Assembly: GCA_933207985.1 (NCBI GenBank)
Contig: OW240913.1
Span: forward strand, 95,976,843-96,040,842
DNA length: 64,000 nucleotides
Direction: 5' to 3'
Origin: Pelobates cultripes
Taxonomy: Eukaryota > Chordata > Amphibia > Anura > Pelobatidae
Position numbers and translations under genes: made by a program. Numbering within the stretch: the stretch's first letter is position 1; every line of letters begins with the position of its first letter. Of this stretch, positions 11,643 to 23,369 are shown one piece after another. The notes below the pieces were generated by a model. It saw nothing but the letters and a program-made list of their open reading frames with translations. It was not told the DNA's origin and did not search any database.

Positions 11643-12784
11643 CATTATAAGAATACATATCCTCTCCAGGAAACACCACTGTCACTTTGGTGTGCTGGGT
11701 TAGAAAGGCGTGAGAACTGCAGTGTTGTATAATCCTTCTCTCACCACCAATACTTCCAATTGGTATCCTTTTGAGAGAAATCCACTCTGCGTTGTGTATT
11801 TATAGTGAATGTAATATCCCTGTGTCACCTCTTCCAATAACTAACAGATATCTTTATCCCCTCGTCCAGATAAATATATGACTAGCACTACTAAGGGATT
11901 CTACCCGATATTACAAATAAACAGCCAACACCATAGTTCTTACCAGAGAGAAATCTTTACTTAGAATCTGCCCAGTTAAATATTACGGAAGAAGAATGTT
12001 ACAGAGTTCTAGTATTACAGAGTTACAATACATTAATAACACTCACACATTCCATCTATCTAATAATATCTGCTACATTGTGTATGTGTATGTGCTGTGT
12101 GTTGTTGTGTGCAGCGTGTGTCTTACCAACCCTAATCTAATGTGATGTCAGTATCTTCTATTTTTAAAGGAATTTGTTCCCATGTTGTAAATCAGCTCAG
12201 CTGATATGTAAATGTAATTTACTTTCCCAAGGCCCAAAGTGTTGTCTATCCTGTTATTTTATTTAAGTGTTAACTCTCCTAGCCATCCCTTTGCATCTGA
12301 CCTAAGGTGTGTTTTCCTAGATAGAGACTCCTTTGAAGACTAGCTGATATGTAAATGTGATTAACTTAGCGGTGCCGTTCAGGTGCTGTATCTTTCCAAC
12401 TATCTAAACAGAAACTCCCTTTGAAGATAATTCCTGGTCTCCCATACACACAGATGTAATCAAGCACATATTAATCAGATATATATAACCATAATATGTT
12501 CCCAAACATGCAGGAGTTCCCCAATACGCACACCAGTTAGTTACCAATAGGCAGAGTAAGGAATAGGCACAACTATGGGTTGCTCCACGTATCCAAAAAG
12601 CATTACACAGCCACAACTGCAGTAAAACCTAGAGCTTTCAGGTAAAATATAGGAAATCCCCTTGTAGGACTGAACTGCTCACTGTGCAGAACTTTTTGGA
12701 GTAATGCATTAATTGAGTAACACAGCAAAAAGTGACTTAAAACAAAGGTAAGGGAACTAAGTTTTTGTTTCATAAAATGACTAT
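11643..12784. other. non-coding, possible further LTR or untranslated repeat
   Basis: A block AGCTGATATGTAAATGTRATT occurs at about 12199-12220 and again at about 12343-12365. The last part (12586-12626) is identical over 41 bp to a segment inside the MITE at 13726-14241. I cannot assign a family. Confidence 0.4.
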
Positions 12785-13180
12785 TTAAAGGAACACTATA
12801 GTATTAGGAATGCAGAGCTGTATTTCTAACACTACATTGTTCCACTGCCTACCTCCCCATGGCACTGAAAAGGTTAAATAACTTTATTTTACTCACCAAA
12901 TTCCAGCATTGGGGCCCCTCAACTATGTATTTGTCTCTGCCTCCTCCGACATCAGCACAGAGGGGTAACCTAAAGACCATGCATGGCAGTTGCTGAGCAT
13001 GCATTGGGCCTTCCCCATAGGAAGACATTGAATCAATACTTTACTATGGGGATTTTGAGGGCACTGTACATTCTCAAGCAAAACAAATACTTACATTGCA
13101 GGACTTTGGGTGACAGGAACAATGCACCCAGACCAATTCAATGATGTGACATGTTCTAGGTGCCTATTGTGTTCCTTTAA
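12785..13180 (+). mobile_element. T2-like MITE, complete
   Basis: The ends are TTAAAGGAACACTATAG and TTGTGTTCCTTTAA with TTAA at both limits. It has a central palindromic block (TTCCCCATAGGAAGAC / CTATGGGG). It is non-coding and abuts a 72-bp TTAA MITE on the right. Confidence 0.7.
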
Positions 13181-13252
13181 CCCCTTAAGGACCAAACTTT
13201 TGGAATAAAAGGGAATCATGACATGTCACACATGGCATGTGTCCTTAAGGGG
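13181..13252. mobile_element. 72-bp piggyBac-like MITE, copy 1
   Basis: Terminal inverted repeats CCCCTTAAGGAC / GTCCTTAAGGGG flank a conserved core with ATAAAAGGGAATCATGACAT, and TTAA lies on both sides (13177-13180, 13253-13256). TTAA targets and CCC-starting ends suggest piggyBac-type mobilisation. Three further copies of exactly 72 bp occur in the window. Confidence 0.75.
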
Positions 13253-13590
13253 TTAAAGGGACTTTGTAAGCACCAGAACCACTGCAGCTTCATGTAGTGG
13301 TTCTGCTGCAAAGAGCCTGGCCCTAGACTGACAATTGTGAACAATGTCTTTTCTGATAAAAGGACGTTTTTTGTTTGTCCCTAAGGCCATATCTAGTAGT
13401 TGATTTTGGCAGCTATGGTAGGAATAGCAACCATGGTGAGACCTGCATGGAGAATTGCTAAAGTAAGTAAAACTTCTATATTTTTCATTTTAAGGTGTGT
13501 GTCAGGTGGGATGGGTGGGGGGAGGAATCTAAATCTTTAGAAAAACACTCTAATCTTATAAATACATATTTATATTCCTAACACCAGAGT
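13253..13590 (+). mobile_element. T2-like MITE fragment
   Basis: It starts TTAAAGGGACTTTGTAAGCACC with the CCACTGCAGCTTCATGTAGTGG palindrome usual near T2 ends. The right terminus is not recognisable, so the end is approximate. Confidence 0.5.
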
Positions 13591-13725
13591 ATACTAGATG
13601 GATGGATGGATGCTATTTTTTTCTTCTCTCAATTGCCATATTTAAAAGAAAAAAAACAAAACATATACAATCTCATATACCTTCAGGTTCTGCCTTGACA
13701 TTATATACAATCCTTGAAAGTCTTG

Positions 13726-14241
13726 TTAAAGGGACTCTCCAGTGCCGCGAAAATATATCAGTTTTCCTGGCACTGCAGGACCCTGCAGTGCCCCTCTCCC
13801 TCCCACCCCCATCCCATGTTGCAGAAGGGGTTAAAACCCTTTCAGTGACTTACCAGAATCCAGTGTCGATGCCCCTCGGCACTGGGTCAGGCTCCGTCCA
13901 CGCTCCTCCCCCGCCAACGTCAGCCAGCGGGGGAGACCTAATGCGCATGCGCAGCAATGGCCACACGTATCCAAAAAGCATTACACAGCCACAACTGCAG
14001 TAAACCAATGCTTTCCTCTGAGGATTACGGTGAAGCTGGAGGTCCTCATGCATAGCGTGAGGACGTCCAGCATCGTTTAAAACATAGACAGCCACTAGAG
14101 GAGGACTTAACCCGGCAAGGTAATTATTGCAGTTTGTAAAAACTGCAATAATTACACTTGCAGGGTTAAGGGTGGTGGGAGTTTGCACCCAGACCACTCC
14201 AATGGGCAGAAGTGGTCTGGGTGCCTGGAGTGTCCCTTTAA
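13726..14241 (-). mobile_element. T2-like MITE with 41-bp replacement
   Basis: The ends are TTAAAGGGACTCTCCAGTGCC and GGAGTGTCCCTTTAA with TTAA limits. It matches, in inverse orientation, the element at 58579-59135. Where that copy has a long hairpin (CCCCATAGGAAAGCATTG and its complement), this one holds a 41-bp segment (13964-14004) identical to 12586-12626. The open frame on the minus strand here is a by-product of the GC-rich MITE. Confidence 0.7.
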
Positions 14242-16264
14242 AGCAATCCTGGAAAAAAAAATTTAAGTGCACTGCTCAATAATGGGGAGTTGATTATATT
14301 GCCAATGCTGATTGAACCTATAGACTCATTATAACTATTGGACCAGAAGAAGTAACCTTTCTGAAGCTTGACTTTTAGTGGTACTTGAACTGTTTACTCT
14401 AAAAAAAATCCTACAATACCAAAATTGTTGGCAGGTATATGAATAGCATTTTTTTTTCATTTACCAATGCAGGAGTAAAAAAAACCCACATTTAGGTGGC
14501 AAGATCCAACTCACAAACACTGTGACCTCTCTGCAGTTTAAATCAAATAGAAGTGGTTTAAAGGTTTCAAATTGAAATCAGATATGACGATAATCAAATA
14601 TCGTGAAACAGAATGTGAATATCCAATCAGACTACAAAGTGCTAGTCCACTGAAATAAAAAAATTAAAAAACTGCTAAGAAATACTACCATGTGTTGCTT
14701 TTTGAAAAAGTTGAACTTGTTTGAAAATAGTGTATTCTTATTTTTTTTTTAAACATTATTCCTATTTTATTTTTTAATATCATAGCTGCTCATTATGCTA
14801 TGGAGGCCATATTGAGAATGTGTCATTTTTATGGATGTACAATAATTATAGCCAATGTATGCACACACATTAATCTCTTTGTGTGAGAGTTACAGCACTG
14901 TTATGTTTTCTTTGCTTTGCTGCTCTTCAGATGAAGTTATAATGAATGCTTTTAATCTCCCTGCCCTTTTGCCTCAGATTTCTTTGACCTTCATCTCCCT
15001 GGTCTCATTTCCTCTCACGTTTCCATTTTCAAGTTTCCATTTTCAAGTTTCCATTTTCAATCTCTTGAAAATGTATCTGGTGGAAAACATTTAAAGAAAA
15101 AAAAACGCCACCTTTTCAAATTCAAAACAGTGACGGCAAACACCCTATCATGCACAGTCGCCCACATTCATCACATACAGACATCCCATTCCCATCACTT
15201 TCACGCACAGAAACACACACATTCACAAATGTGCATGCATACACCTGGTCCCTTAGACACTCACTTATATATGCACACCAGTTTTTGAACATTACAACAA
15301 TCACTACCACTAGCTCATGGTGACAGATCAGACAGATCAAAACATCCAGCTAGGGATCGTCATGTCTCATTTAACAACCAATCAAAAATACCCAGAGTAC
15401 CGTTAAATCATCTGCCTGGAATGCATACTGTGATTGTCCACCATGTTTTCATTTGATGAACTGGGAAGGTAGAGTGCATATAATGCAATTAATGCTGCTG
15501 CTCCCAGTGTGACTTTTGAAGAAATATATGCCACTGGACTACCATCAATATTTCATTAAATGGGAGAGGAGCTTGTTGTCCATGGGTCTTCAATATCAAG
15601 GTCAATCTACAATCTCATCAAGAATGACACTGCCTGTATTCAGGTACTTTACACTTACTTCACTTTCTAGACAGCAGAGTTTAATATGTGTTTTCCATTT
15701 CCTTAGTTTTGGAATATTTCAGCCAATGACTACACTCACATTTGGCACATTTTAAATTATCTCCATAGATACAATTGTACATGGAGCATGCCAACTACAC
15801 TTTTCACACCTATTGCTTGCTATACTATACATTCGAACAAATGCTAAACAACATTTCTAGTAGATATGAAGATAATTTATAAGGCATTATGCAAGAATTA
15901 GTGCAACTCTAACTCTTACCTAACTACTTTATTTAAAGGTGTAAAAGCAGATAAAAACATTGAAATGGAAGAGAGGGATATAGGAAACAAAAGACACAGT
16001 AGAAGTGATACTTTATAGGAGTTTACCAATTATAGTTGCTATGATGTCATCTTTGGAATAAAGCATACCAGTAAACCCTTCCAAAGCTTTGAAGCTAAAG
16101 TTTATTTTGATCACCCCCTCCCAAGTGGAAACTGTATTCTTAAGGTGTTTCTACTCCAGCGACTTTCATAAGCTCACTTGGTGTTCATTGTACTATTGCA
16201 GTTATTCAATTTTTTCTTTAGGTATTTAACTTTCCTCTTTGTGACACCAACATTGACAACACCA
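14242..16264. other. non-coding, short tandem repeat only
   Basis: At about 15017-15062 a 15-bp unit (AAGTTTCCATTTTC plus one base) is repeated three times. Otherwise no feature is recognised. Confidence 0.5.
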
Positions 16265-17069
16265 TAGGGCCAACCCTGGTTGGGTGCACAGCATGCACCA
16301 CATACAAGCTCCAGGGAGGTGATGCATAAAGGGGCTGCCAAGGCAAGCATGCTTTGACTGCAACTAGTGCTAAAAAGAATCAAGTTAACGGCCATGTGAG
16401 GTGGCAAGGTTAGCCCTTGCGATCTTCTAGCACTGCTCCCTCGCTCGTCCTGAGCCGGGTTATGATGTCACTCAGTGAGTGTGTCTGTCAGTGCGTGTCA
16501 ATTCAGTGAGAGTGTGTCTGTCAGAGAGTGTGCGTGTCAGTTTCCTCTGTTTCTAAATGTGTGTGTCAGTCTCTTTTGTGTGTAACTGTGTCAGTGTCCA
16601 TATCCACCATGTGTAACTGTGTATGCCAGTGTCCTCTGTGTGTAAGTGTGTGTCACAGTATCCTCTGTGTGTCAGTGTCCTCTGTGTGTAACTGTGTGTG
16701 TGTGACTCTCAGTAAGTGTATGTCTGTTAGTGAATGAATGTGTGTGTGTGTCTGTAAGTATGTTTGACTTTGTGTTTCAAATCAGTGAGACTGTGTCTGT
16801 CAGTGAGTGTGTCCTCTGTGTGTAGATATGTATGTCAGTGTCCTCTTTGTATGTGTGTCTTGAACCAGTGTGTATGCATGGCCTAGTGTGTTGTTGCCCT
16901 CACTGCTATCTGTCCATGTAAAACTATCCTGGTTACAGATGGAGAGGAAACTTGCATATCTGGACTGGACATTTGAAAAGGGTAGGGCTTAGTAAAGATG
17001 ATCACACCCACCTGCGGTGCCCCAAAAAATGTCTGCACCAAAACATCTGTGACCATTGGATCGGCCCTG
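16265..17069. mobile_element. hAT-like element with TGTGTGTCAGTGTCCTC minisatellite core
   Basis: The right end reads TTGGATCGGCCCTG and the left end is a decayed TAGGGCCAACCCTGG. The flanks are CAACACCA (16257-16264) and CAACAGCA (17070-17077), an 8-bp duplication with one mismatch. The interior from about 16470 to 16870 is a GTGT-rich minisatellite with TCAGTGTCCTCTGTGTGTAA units. There is no transposase. It is the same design as the elements at 5788, 43242 and 48503. Confidence 0.6.
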
Positions 17070-17077
17070 CAACAGCA

Positions 17078-19202
17078 TCTATGACACTTTGCTCTGCATG
17101 TTTCTTCGAGAAAATACTTTTCCTGTCATTGCTTCTGTGACATACAGGTCAACCTTTTTCCTGCATAGTCTTCAACCAGGCAATGTTCTTGCTCCTATCC
17201 TTGTCCTATTATTTCTCCACCTCCTGAGCCCTCATTACACTTCACATTTGTGATAATATTAGCTCTCCATTCATTCCAATAACCTTCACTTCTTGACCCA
17301 TGTAATCTAGCTCAACAAATACATAAACACAGGCAAGGTGTCACTGACTGACTTTGGTTTGTAGTGTAATGGTTCTTGGAATCCACCTTTCATGAAGCAA
17401 TATGCTGAACACTTTTCCATAAGTAATACCAGTGAGCAATACAGGTTAGCTCCAACCTCTCCACACTCGGACCTTCGGCACATTCGGCTATGTTATTGCT
17501 AATATCCATGCCAAACACATAGAATGATTTTTATATGCTCTGCTGTGCTTTTTGGATGGGGAAGGATGTGTACCCATACCGAAACAGTGAGAAGATGAAC
17601 ATATACACACTAAGAATATATTTGGCAAATTACAAAAAGAAATTCGAAAAAAAATTTGAAACAGATAGGTTCTGTGTGATATGTTATATTTGTGATAGTA
17701 ATAACCCTTTAAATAAGGAACTCATTTATTAAATTCCGCACTTCCAAAGTTATTCACTACACTGGGAAATATGGATCTGGGAATTTTGGGCTAAAATATT
17801 CAAATTAGAAAAAATGTCAGCTTTGCTACTTGTCTCTAGTGGGAGGAAGACTAAACCTGCTGGTATAGGTTTTCAGGTTTAGGACACAGAGAGTAACTTT
17901 ACGAGTAATACGAGATGGGAGCTATTCCAATATCAGAATAATCTGACAGACAGTAACTATATCCTCTTATTTGTGTAACTCAATGAGCAGCATGATTGGA
18001 TTAAGAAACGTATTCAAAGTCATCATATGCGGTAAATTGAATGTTCGTACATTTACGTTGTTACAAAATGACTAACAATAATGGCAACTTTAAATGGATG
18101 TAATGACTTTACTCAGGATAGGGCTAACAGGGGGGCAGGAGGGAATTTGCCATCCAGGCCGTCAAGAGAGGTTTATGAATGGCTTATTTAGCCAGACCTC
18201 CCCTACATTCACTAATGGTGAGTGATGTACACCACAAAATCATTTCAAACCAAGTTAACATTCGTGAAATGGGCAAATCTAATTTTTCTAAACCAATGAA
18301 ATGGAGTCCAGAATGCATCCATATCAGTTTTCTAAATATGCACATTTGTATAATATCTCTGAAAACATTACAAAATTACCTATACAACCGAAACCAGTGA
18401 TTTTGACTATACTTTTTGTATAAGAAAATATACATCTAAATATTTCTTTCTATTTGAATTTTGCTTAAGCAATGTGTAGACAGGCAATGCAAATAAATAA
18501 TTGTTACTGTTTGTTTTTGGTATTATAGATAATGGATCTAAGTTGCATGTCTCTGTTCTGTAAGGTATGAACTTTATCAAAGTGATAACTATTAACTACA
18601 CTGTTTAAGAAACGTCATTCCGAAATATTACATAAATTTTTATAGTTTTCTATAATACCAATATACACCGACAAGTTAATTGTATAGAACTTTTAATCAT
18701 TACACAATTCTAGGAGAGACTTCCAAGAAGTAAATAATAATCTGTTTGTTTGCCAGGAAGTTTGCCAGGAAATTAATGATGCATGTTTTCTCTTTAACTA
18801 GAGAAAATCTTTAAACACTAATTTATCTTTAAAATGACACTTCTTATAGTGCAGCAGTGTTTAAGCTTAGTGAACATTGTAAAAAAAAAAAGCAAAACAA
18901 AGACTGACTTAAGAAAATGGTAAATATCAGATTTGTTAATATAAAGGTGCACTCTAAGAAACATGACCACTTTATCTAACCGAAGTGGTTATGATGCAAG
19001 TTTCTGTAGCTTTTCTTTGAAAAATGTTTAATTCCAGAGATAACTACCTGTCTTTCCTATGTGTAGGGTCACCTCCCTAGGCTGTCAATAAACCAGATGG
19101 AATATTCTCTTACAGGCTGACAATATCATCTTTGTCCAACTTTTGCATTTGGTATCATGCTCTCAGGCAATTTAACTCTCTAACTCGTTGATAATGAAAC
19201 TT
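17078..19202. other. non-coding, no recognised feature
   Basis: AT-rich sequence; short open stretches show no protein-family features. Confidence 0.5.
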
Positions 19203-19228
19203 TATATATATATATATATATATATATA

Positions 19229-20779
19229 CACTGCTCAAAAAAATAAAGGGAACACTTAAACAACACAATGTAACTCCAAGTCAATCACACTTAGGAAGCA
19301 ACACTGAGTGTCAATCAATTTCACATGCTGTTGTGCAAATGGGATAGACAACAGGTGGAAATTATAGGCAATTAGCAAGACACCTCCAATAAAGGAGTGG
19401 TTCTTCAGGTGGTGACCACAGACCACTTCTCAGTTCCTGTGCTTCCTGGCTGATGTTTTGGTCACTTTTGAATGCCGGCGGTGATTCCACTCTAGTGGTA
19501 GCATGAGACGGAGTCTACACCCCACACAAGTGGCTCAGGTAGTGCAGCTCATCCAGGATGGCACATCAATGCGAGCTGTGGCAAGAAGGTTTGCTGTGTC
19601 TGTCAGCGTAGTGTCCAGAGCATGGAGGCGCTACCAGGACACAGGCCAGTACATCAGGAGATGTGGAGGAGGCCGTAGGAGGGCAACAACCCAGCAGCTG
19701 GACCGCTACCTCTGCCTTTGTGCAAGGAGGAACAGGAGGAGCACTGCCAGAGCCCTGCAAAATGACTTCCAGCAGGCCAAAAATGTGCATGTGTCTGCTC
19801 AAATGGTCAGAAACAGACTCCATGAGGGTGGTATGAAGGCCCGATGTCCACAGGTAGGGGTTGTGCTTACAGCCCAACACTGTGCCGGACATTTGGCATT
19901 TGCCAGAGAACACCAAGATTGGCAAATTCGCCACTGGCGCCCTTTGCTCTTCACAGATGAAAGCAGATCCACACTGAGCACATGTGACAGACGTGACAGA
20001 GTCTGGAGATGCCATGGAGAACGTTCTGCTGCCTGCAACATCCTTCAGCATGACCGGTTTGGCAGTGGGTCAGTAATGGTGTGGAGTGGCATTTCTTTGG
20101 GGGGCTGCACAGCCCTCCATGTGCTCACCAGAGGTAGCCTGACTGCCATTAGGTACCGAGATGAGATCCTCAGACCCCTTGTGAGACTATATGCTGGTGC
20201 AGCTGGCCCTGGGTTCCTCCTAATGCAAGACAATGCTAGACCTCATGTGGCTGGAGTGTGTCAGCAGTTCCTGCAAGACGAAGGCATTGATGCTGTGGAC
20301 TGGCCCGCCCCCAGACCTGAATCAATTGAACACATCTGGGACATCATGTCTCGCTCCATCCACCAACGTCACGTTGCACCACAGACTGTCCAGGAGTTGG
20401 CAGATGCTTTAGTCAAGGTTTGGGAGGAGATCCCAAGTAGACCATCCGCTACCTCATCAGGAGCAGGCACAGGCGTTGTAGGGAGGTCATACAGGCACGT
20501 GGAGGTCACACACACTACTGAGCCTCATTTTGACTTATTTTAAGGACATTACATCAAAGTTGGATCAGCCTGTAGTGTGTTTTTCTACTTTAATTTTGAG
20601 TGTGACTCCAAATTCAGACCGCCATGGGTTGAAAATTTGATTTCCATTTTTTTATTTTTGTGTGATTTTATTGTCAGCACATTCAACTATGTAAAGAACA
20701 AAGTATTTCAGAAGAATATTTAATTCATTCAGATCTAGGATGTGTTATTTTTGTTTTCCCTTTATTTTTTTGAGCAGTG
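19229..20779 (+). mobile_element. Tc1-like DNA transposon, structurally complete
   Basis: The terminal inverted repeats are near-perfect: CACTGCTCAAAAAAATAAAG at left and its complement ending TTTTTTTGAGCAGTG at right. TA dinucleotides flank both sides (19227-19228, 20780-20781), the target duplication of Tc1/mariner elements. The left end sits in a (TA)n run. The 1551-bp length and single transposase gene are usual for Tc1. The transposase is damaged, so the copy is probably immobile unless supplied in trans. Confidence 0.92.
19503..20543 (+). pseudogene. Tc1 transposase, damaged (346-codon frame)
   Basis: The transposase would bind the element's inverted repeats and cut and paste it at TA sites. 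The N-terminal paired-like helix-turn-helix domain (residues about 1-110) includes a GGGRRRAT motif between its two halves. The catalytic part has FTDES (first Asp, about residue 150) and LMQDNARPH (second Asp), followed by IEHIWD with the Glu. Only 32 residues separate the second Asp from the Glu, not the 34 of DD34E Tc1 enzymes, and the segment before the Glu reads PRPES. I infer two small deletions that together restore frame. The C terminus (from about 20430) looks frameshifted, losing the usual ending. Start chosen at the ATG near 19503. Confidence 0.9.
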
Positions 20780-20781
20780 TA

Positions 20782-21427
20782 TATATGCACACATTCATTT
20801 CAATCTGTTCATGAAGTGCATCATTCCTTACACTGCATTTGCATACTGTAGATACGTTAGACTTGCTAATAATTATCATACATTTCATAGAATGTTATAC
20901 TATGAATGGTAGATACTAAACCTAGTTTTAAATTTAAATTAACTTTATAAACTAATTACTGAAAGGCAGTTTAAAAAAAAAAAATGACATAAAGCAGTCC
21001 TAATGACATTTAGGGCACTCGTCTAAAATGTCTTTTTTTTCCTACTCCAGTTATAGACTTGTTACTATGGATGAAAGCATTTGCAAAATGGATGTGTAAA
21101 TATAAGAGAAGTGCAAGTTGAAAAAATATTCTGTAATCATGTGAAAGATGAGGGGAGACTTTCCAAACTTTGGGAAAGAATGCCCAACAAGAAGATACAA
21201 TCGCCATACACAGGTTTATCTGCGGTCAAAGAAAATATTTCTCTGGGGATCTCTTCATTTTAAGGTGGCACCAGGGAATACTTTAATGTTAGAGGAAATA
21301 ATAACTCAGGATAGACAGGTTATTTTACATCAAATGGTTATAATGCACCTTTAAAAAATAAATTGTTACAGCAAATCCAGTCTGTAATAATAGAAATATT
21401 GGATGTTTTTGTTTGTTGGATGTCTAT

Positions 21428-21428
<1 letters not shown>
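20782..21428. other. non-coding, no recognised feature
   Basis: Short open stretches near 21010-21350 have no family features. Confidence 0.5.
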
Positions 21429-21475
<47 letters not shown>

Positions 21476-21499
21476 CCAGCTAGGATACCAGCACTACCA

Positions 21500-21532
21500 G
21501 GATTTCAGTTCCCAATAGGAACTTTCATCAGG
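21500..21532 (-). ncRNA. hammerhead ribozyme motif (minus)
   Basis: On the minus strand the order is CTGATGA, a 6-bp stem II (AGTTCC / GGAACT) and GAAA, the conserved type I hammerhead core found in Penelope-like elements. Stem III and the cleavage site are short or degenerate and cannot be judged by eye. Confidence 0.5.
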
Positions 21533-21545
21533 AAAGATATACTGT

Positions 21546-21582
21546 CCTGATGAAAGTTCCTATTAGTAACTGAAACGTTGAC
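21546..21582 (+). ncRNA. hammerhead ribozyme motif (plus)
   Basis: CTGATGA (21547-21553), a weaker stem II (AGTT / AACT) and GAAAC followed by GTTGAC. It faces the minus-strand motif 14 bp away, so the two are largely complementary and a transcript could fold them together instead of as ribozymes. Confidence 0.5.
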
Positions 21583-21684
21583 TTTAATGGTTATCTGAAA
21601 TAAAAGGAGAGAATCCTGAATCCTGGGACTGCTGGCATCTTTGCTGGATTATGTTTAGAATGTTACTGAGCACCGGGTAATTTT

Positions 21685-21750
<66 letters not shown>

Positions 21751-21753
<3 letters not shown>

Positions 21754-22670
21754 TAAAATCTGATTGCCTTTGGAGATTAGGTAGACATTTTAATATTTTA
21801 GGACAAAATGCGCAATTTGTTAAAAAAAATAATAAATAAATAATTCCCTTCAGAAGTAACCCATATGAGTACCAGTAAAGTATATATATATATACACATT
21901 ATAATTTACTTTTTTATTTTTTATTTATTTTTTCAGTTTAATATATAATTAGGTTATGGGAAAAATTATCTGGATCCAACCTCTGCTTGCTGTTCAGGAA
22001 AACAATGCATTACATTTTCCTTTAAAACTTATCTTTCAAAAATTGAGTTTGCTCGTGTAGACTCATCACATTTAGTATTATACTACTTTAACTGCCACGT
22101 GATAAAAGAGCAAATTTGTAATTAGAGCAAGAAAGTAGTGAAGGTATCAAACTCCAGGGAATCGACAGTTATACTGAATCTAAGGTAATCCTCCTCTAAG
22201 GGTTCTGGCCATATTCCTCTCTGAGAATCTTTAATAGCCACTTTGTAATTTTCCCTGAAGAATGCTTTTAATTTCCATTACTCCTAACTGAACTCTAACT
22301 TAATAGGAAGCCAAGTGCCTGATTGTAACAGCTGCATGGAAAAGACAGAATGAGTAAATAGACATAACAATCAGGAACCCAGCTATGTGATTGTACATAA
22401 ATGTCACCAAAAGAAATCTGAAGCTACAGGTAGCCTACATCGAACGGCATAAAGAAGCACTTCTTAAACACTTGGCAATATAAATTTGGCAATATAAATT
22501 ATCCAAAAGTACCAACTCTTCATATGATAAATAATGATGCCTTAAGAAAAAGTGTTGAAATGCTAGACAGTAAGACAGTAAGGAATGCATTCAACAATGT
22601 TCTTATTCAAAGAAATCTGGTATTCATCTGTCTAAAGACTTTGGAAAATGAGATGGATCTTAAGTGCATG
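21751..22670. other. non-coding, no recognised feature
   Basis: AT-rich sequence up to the DIRS boundary; only a small duplication of TTGGCAATATAAATT near 22473-22500. Confidence 0.5.
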
Positions 22671-22683
22671 AATTTTACAACAT

Positions 22684-22819
22684 GACAGGAGGCTTCATAT
22701 TTTGCATAAACTCTCTTTACTAACTCCACACAGCAGTAAAGAAAAGTGAAAACATTAACCAATCAAAAATGCAGTAGGAGGTACAATATTCACAGTGATG
22801 AGGCTCCTCCCCCTCTTTC
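22684..22819 (+). repeat. DIRS left inverted terminal repeat
   Basis: It runs GACAGGAGGC...CTCCTCCCCCTCTTTC. After four to five divergent bases near the outer end it is the exact complement of 28435-28569. DIRS elements use non-identical outer extensions, completed from the internal complementary region. Confidence 0.9.
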
Positions 22820-23248
22820 TTTACTGCTCCATCAGCAGACAGGTCAGAGTTTTGGCTCTTCCCTTTTACTTATTATATTTGCTCTATATTACATATGTAG
22901 TTACTGTATTTCTATGTACTGTATATTTGTATTTCCATAGGTAGTTACTGTACATCCTCTTATAGACGTTTTACTTGTGTTATTTTTTACTTTTCTTCCC
23001 TTTCTTCTGCACTCTGGGACTTTGTCCCTTTGGGGACGGGGGTTTCTCCTTTTCCCTTTCTCAGGGCTTTTCCCTTACCCCCCTTTTGTTCCCACTCGGT
23101 CCGCCGGCTTTTCTCCGCCGTCGGACCGACTGTTACCTACCTAACTGAGGGTAACGCTCACCCTCCTCCACCCGCCCCCCACCTCGCGGCTTCACAGCCG
23201 CGCTGTTACTACCGCACGGCGGGAAACAATTTCCCGTTTTTTCTCCGG

Positions 23249-23300
23249 CGGCCATCTTGGATCTCGCGTCTCGCGAGATCCACGGCCGCCATCTTGGGAG
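23249..23300 (+). promoter_or_regulatory. DIRS leader: two YY1-type sites flanking a TCTCGCGAGA palindrome
   Basis: GGCCATCTTGG (about 23250-23260) and GCCGCCATCTTGG (23285-23297) match the YY1 consensus. Between them TCTCGCGAGA (23269-23278) is the palindrome recognised by BANP and related factors at CpG-rich promoters. The region is CpG rich and lies about 500 bp before the gag ATG, a plausible core promoter. Function is inferred from motif identity only. Confidence 0.5.
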
Positions 23301-23369
23301 CATTGCGGTCTCCTCATTTCGGCGCCCGATCACCTCAGTAACCGGACGCACTCAGGCAGGGGTCCCCAG

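Larger units (their letters stand above)
21429..21750. repeat. TA arrays flanking a Penelope-like terminal fragment
   Basis: (TA)n at 21429-21471 and (TA)n(GA)n at 21687-21750 bracket about 200 bp that contains two opposed hammerhead-type motifs. The right part (AATAAAAGGAGAGAATCC ... GGACTGCTGGCATC) resembles Penelope-type terminal repeats. The element was probably inserted in, or has expanded, the TA array. Confidence 0.5.

Noticed and set aside
13850..14272. 140-codon minus-strand frame
   Set aside because: It lies in a palindromic GC-rich MITE; the open frame is by chance.
19566..20051. 161-codon frame antisense to the Tc1 transposase
   Set aside because: Shadow of the real transposase; no independent features.
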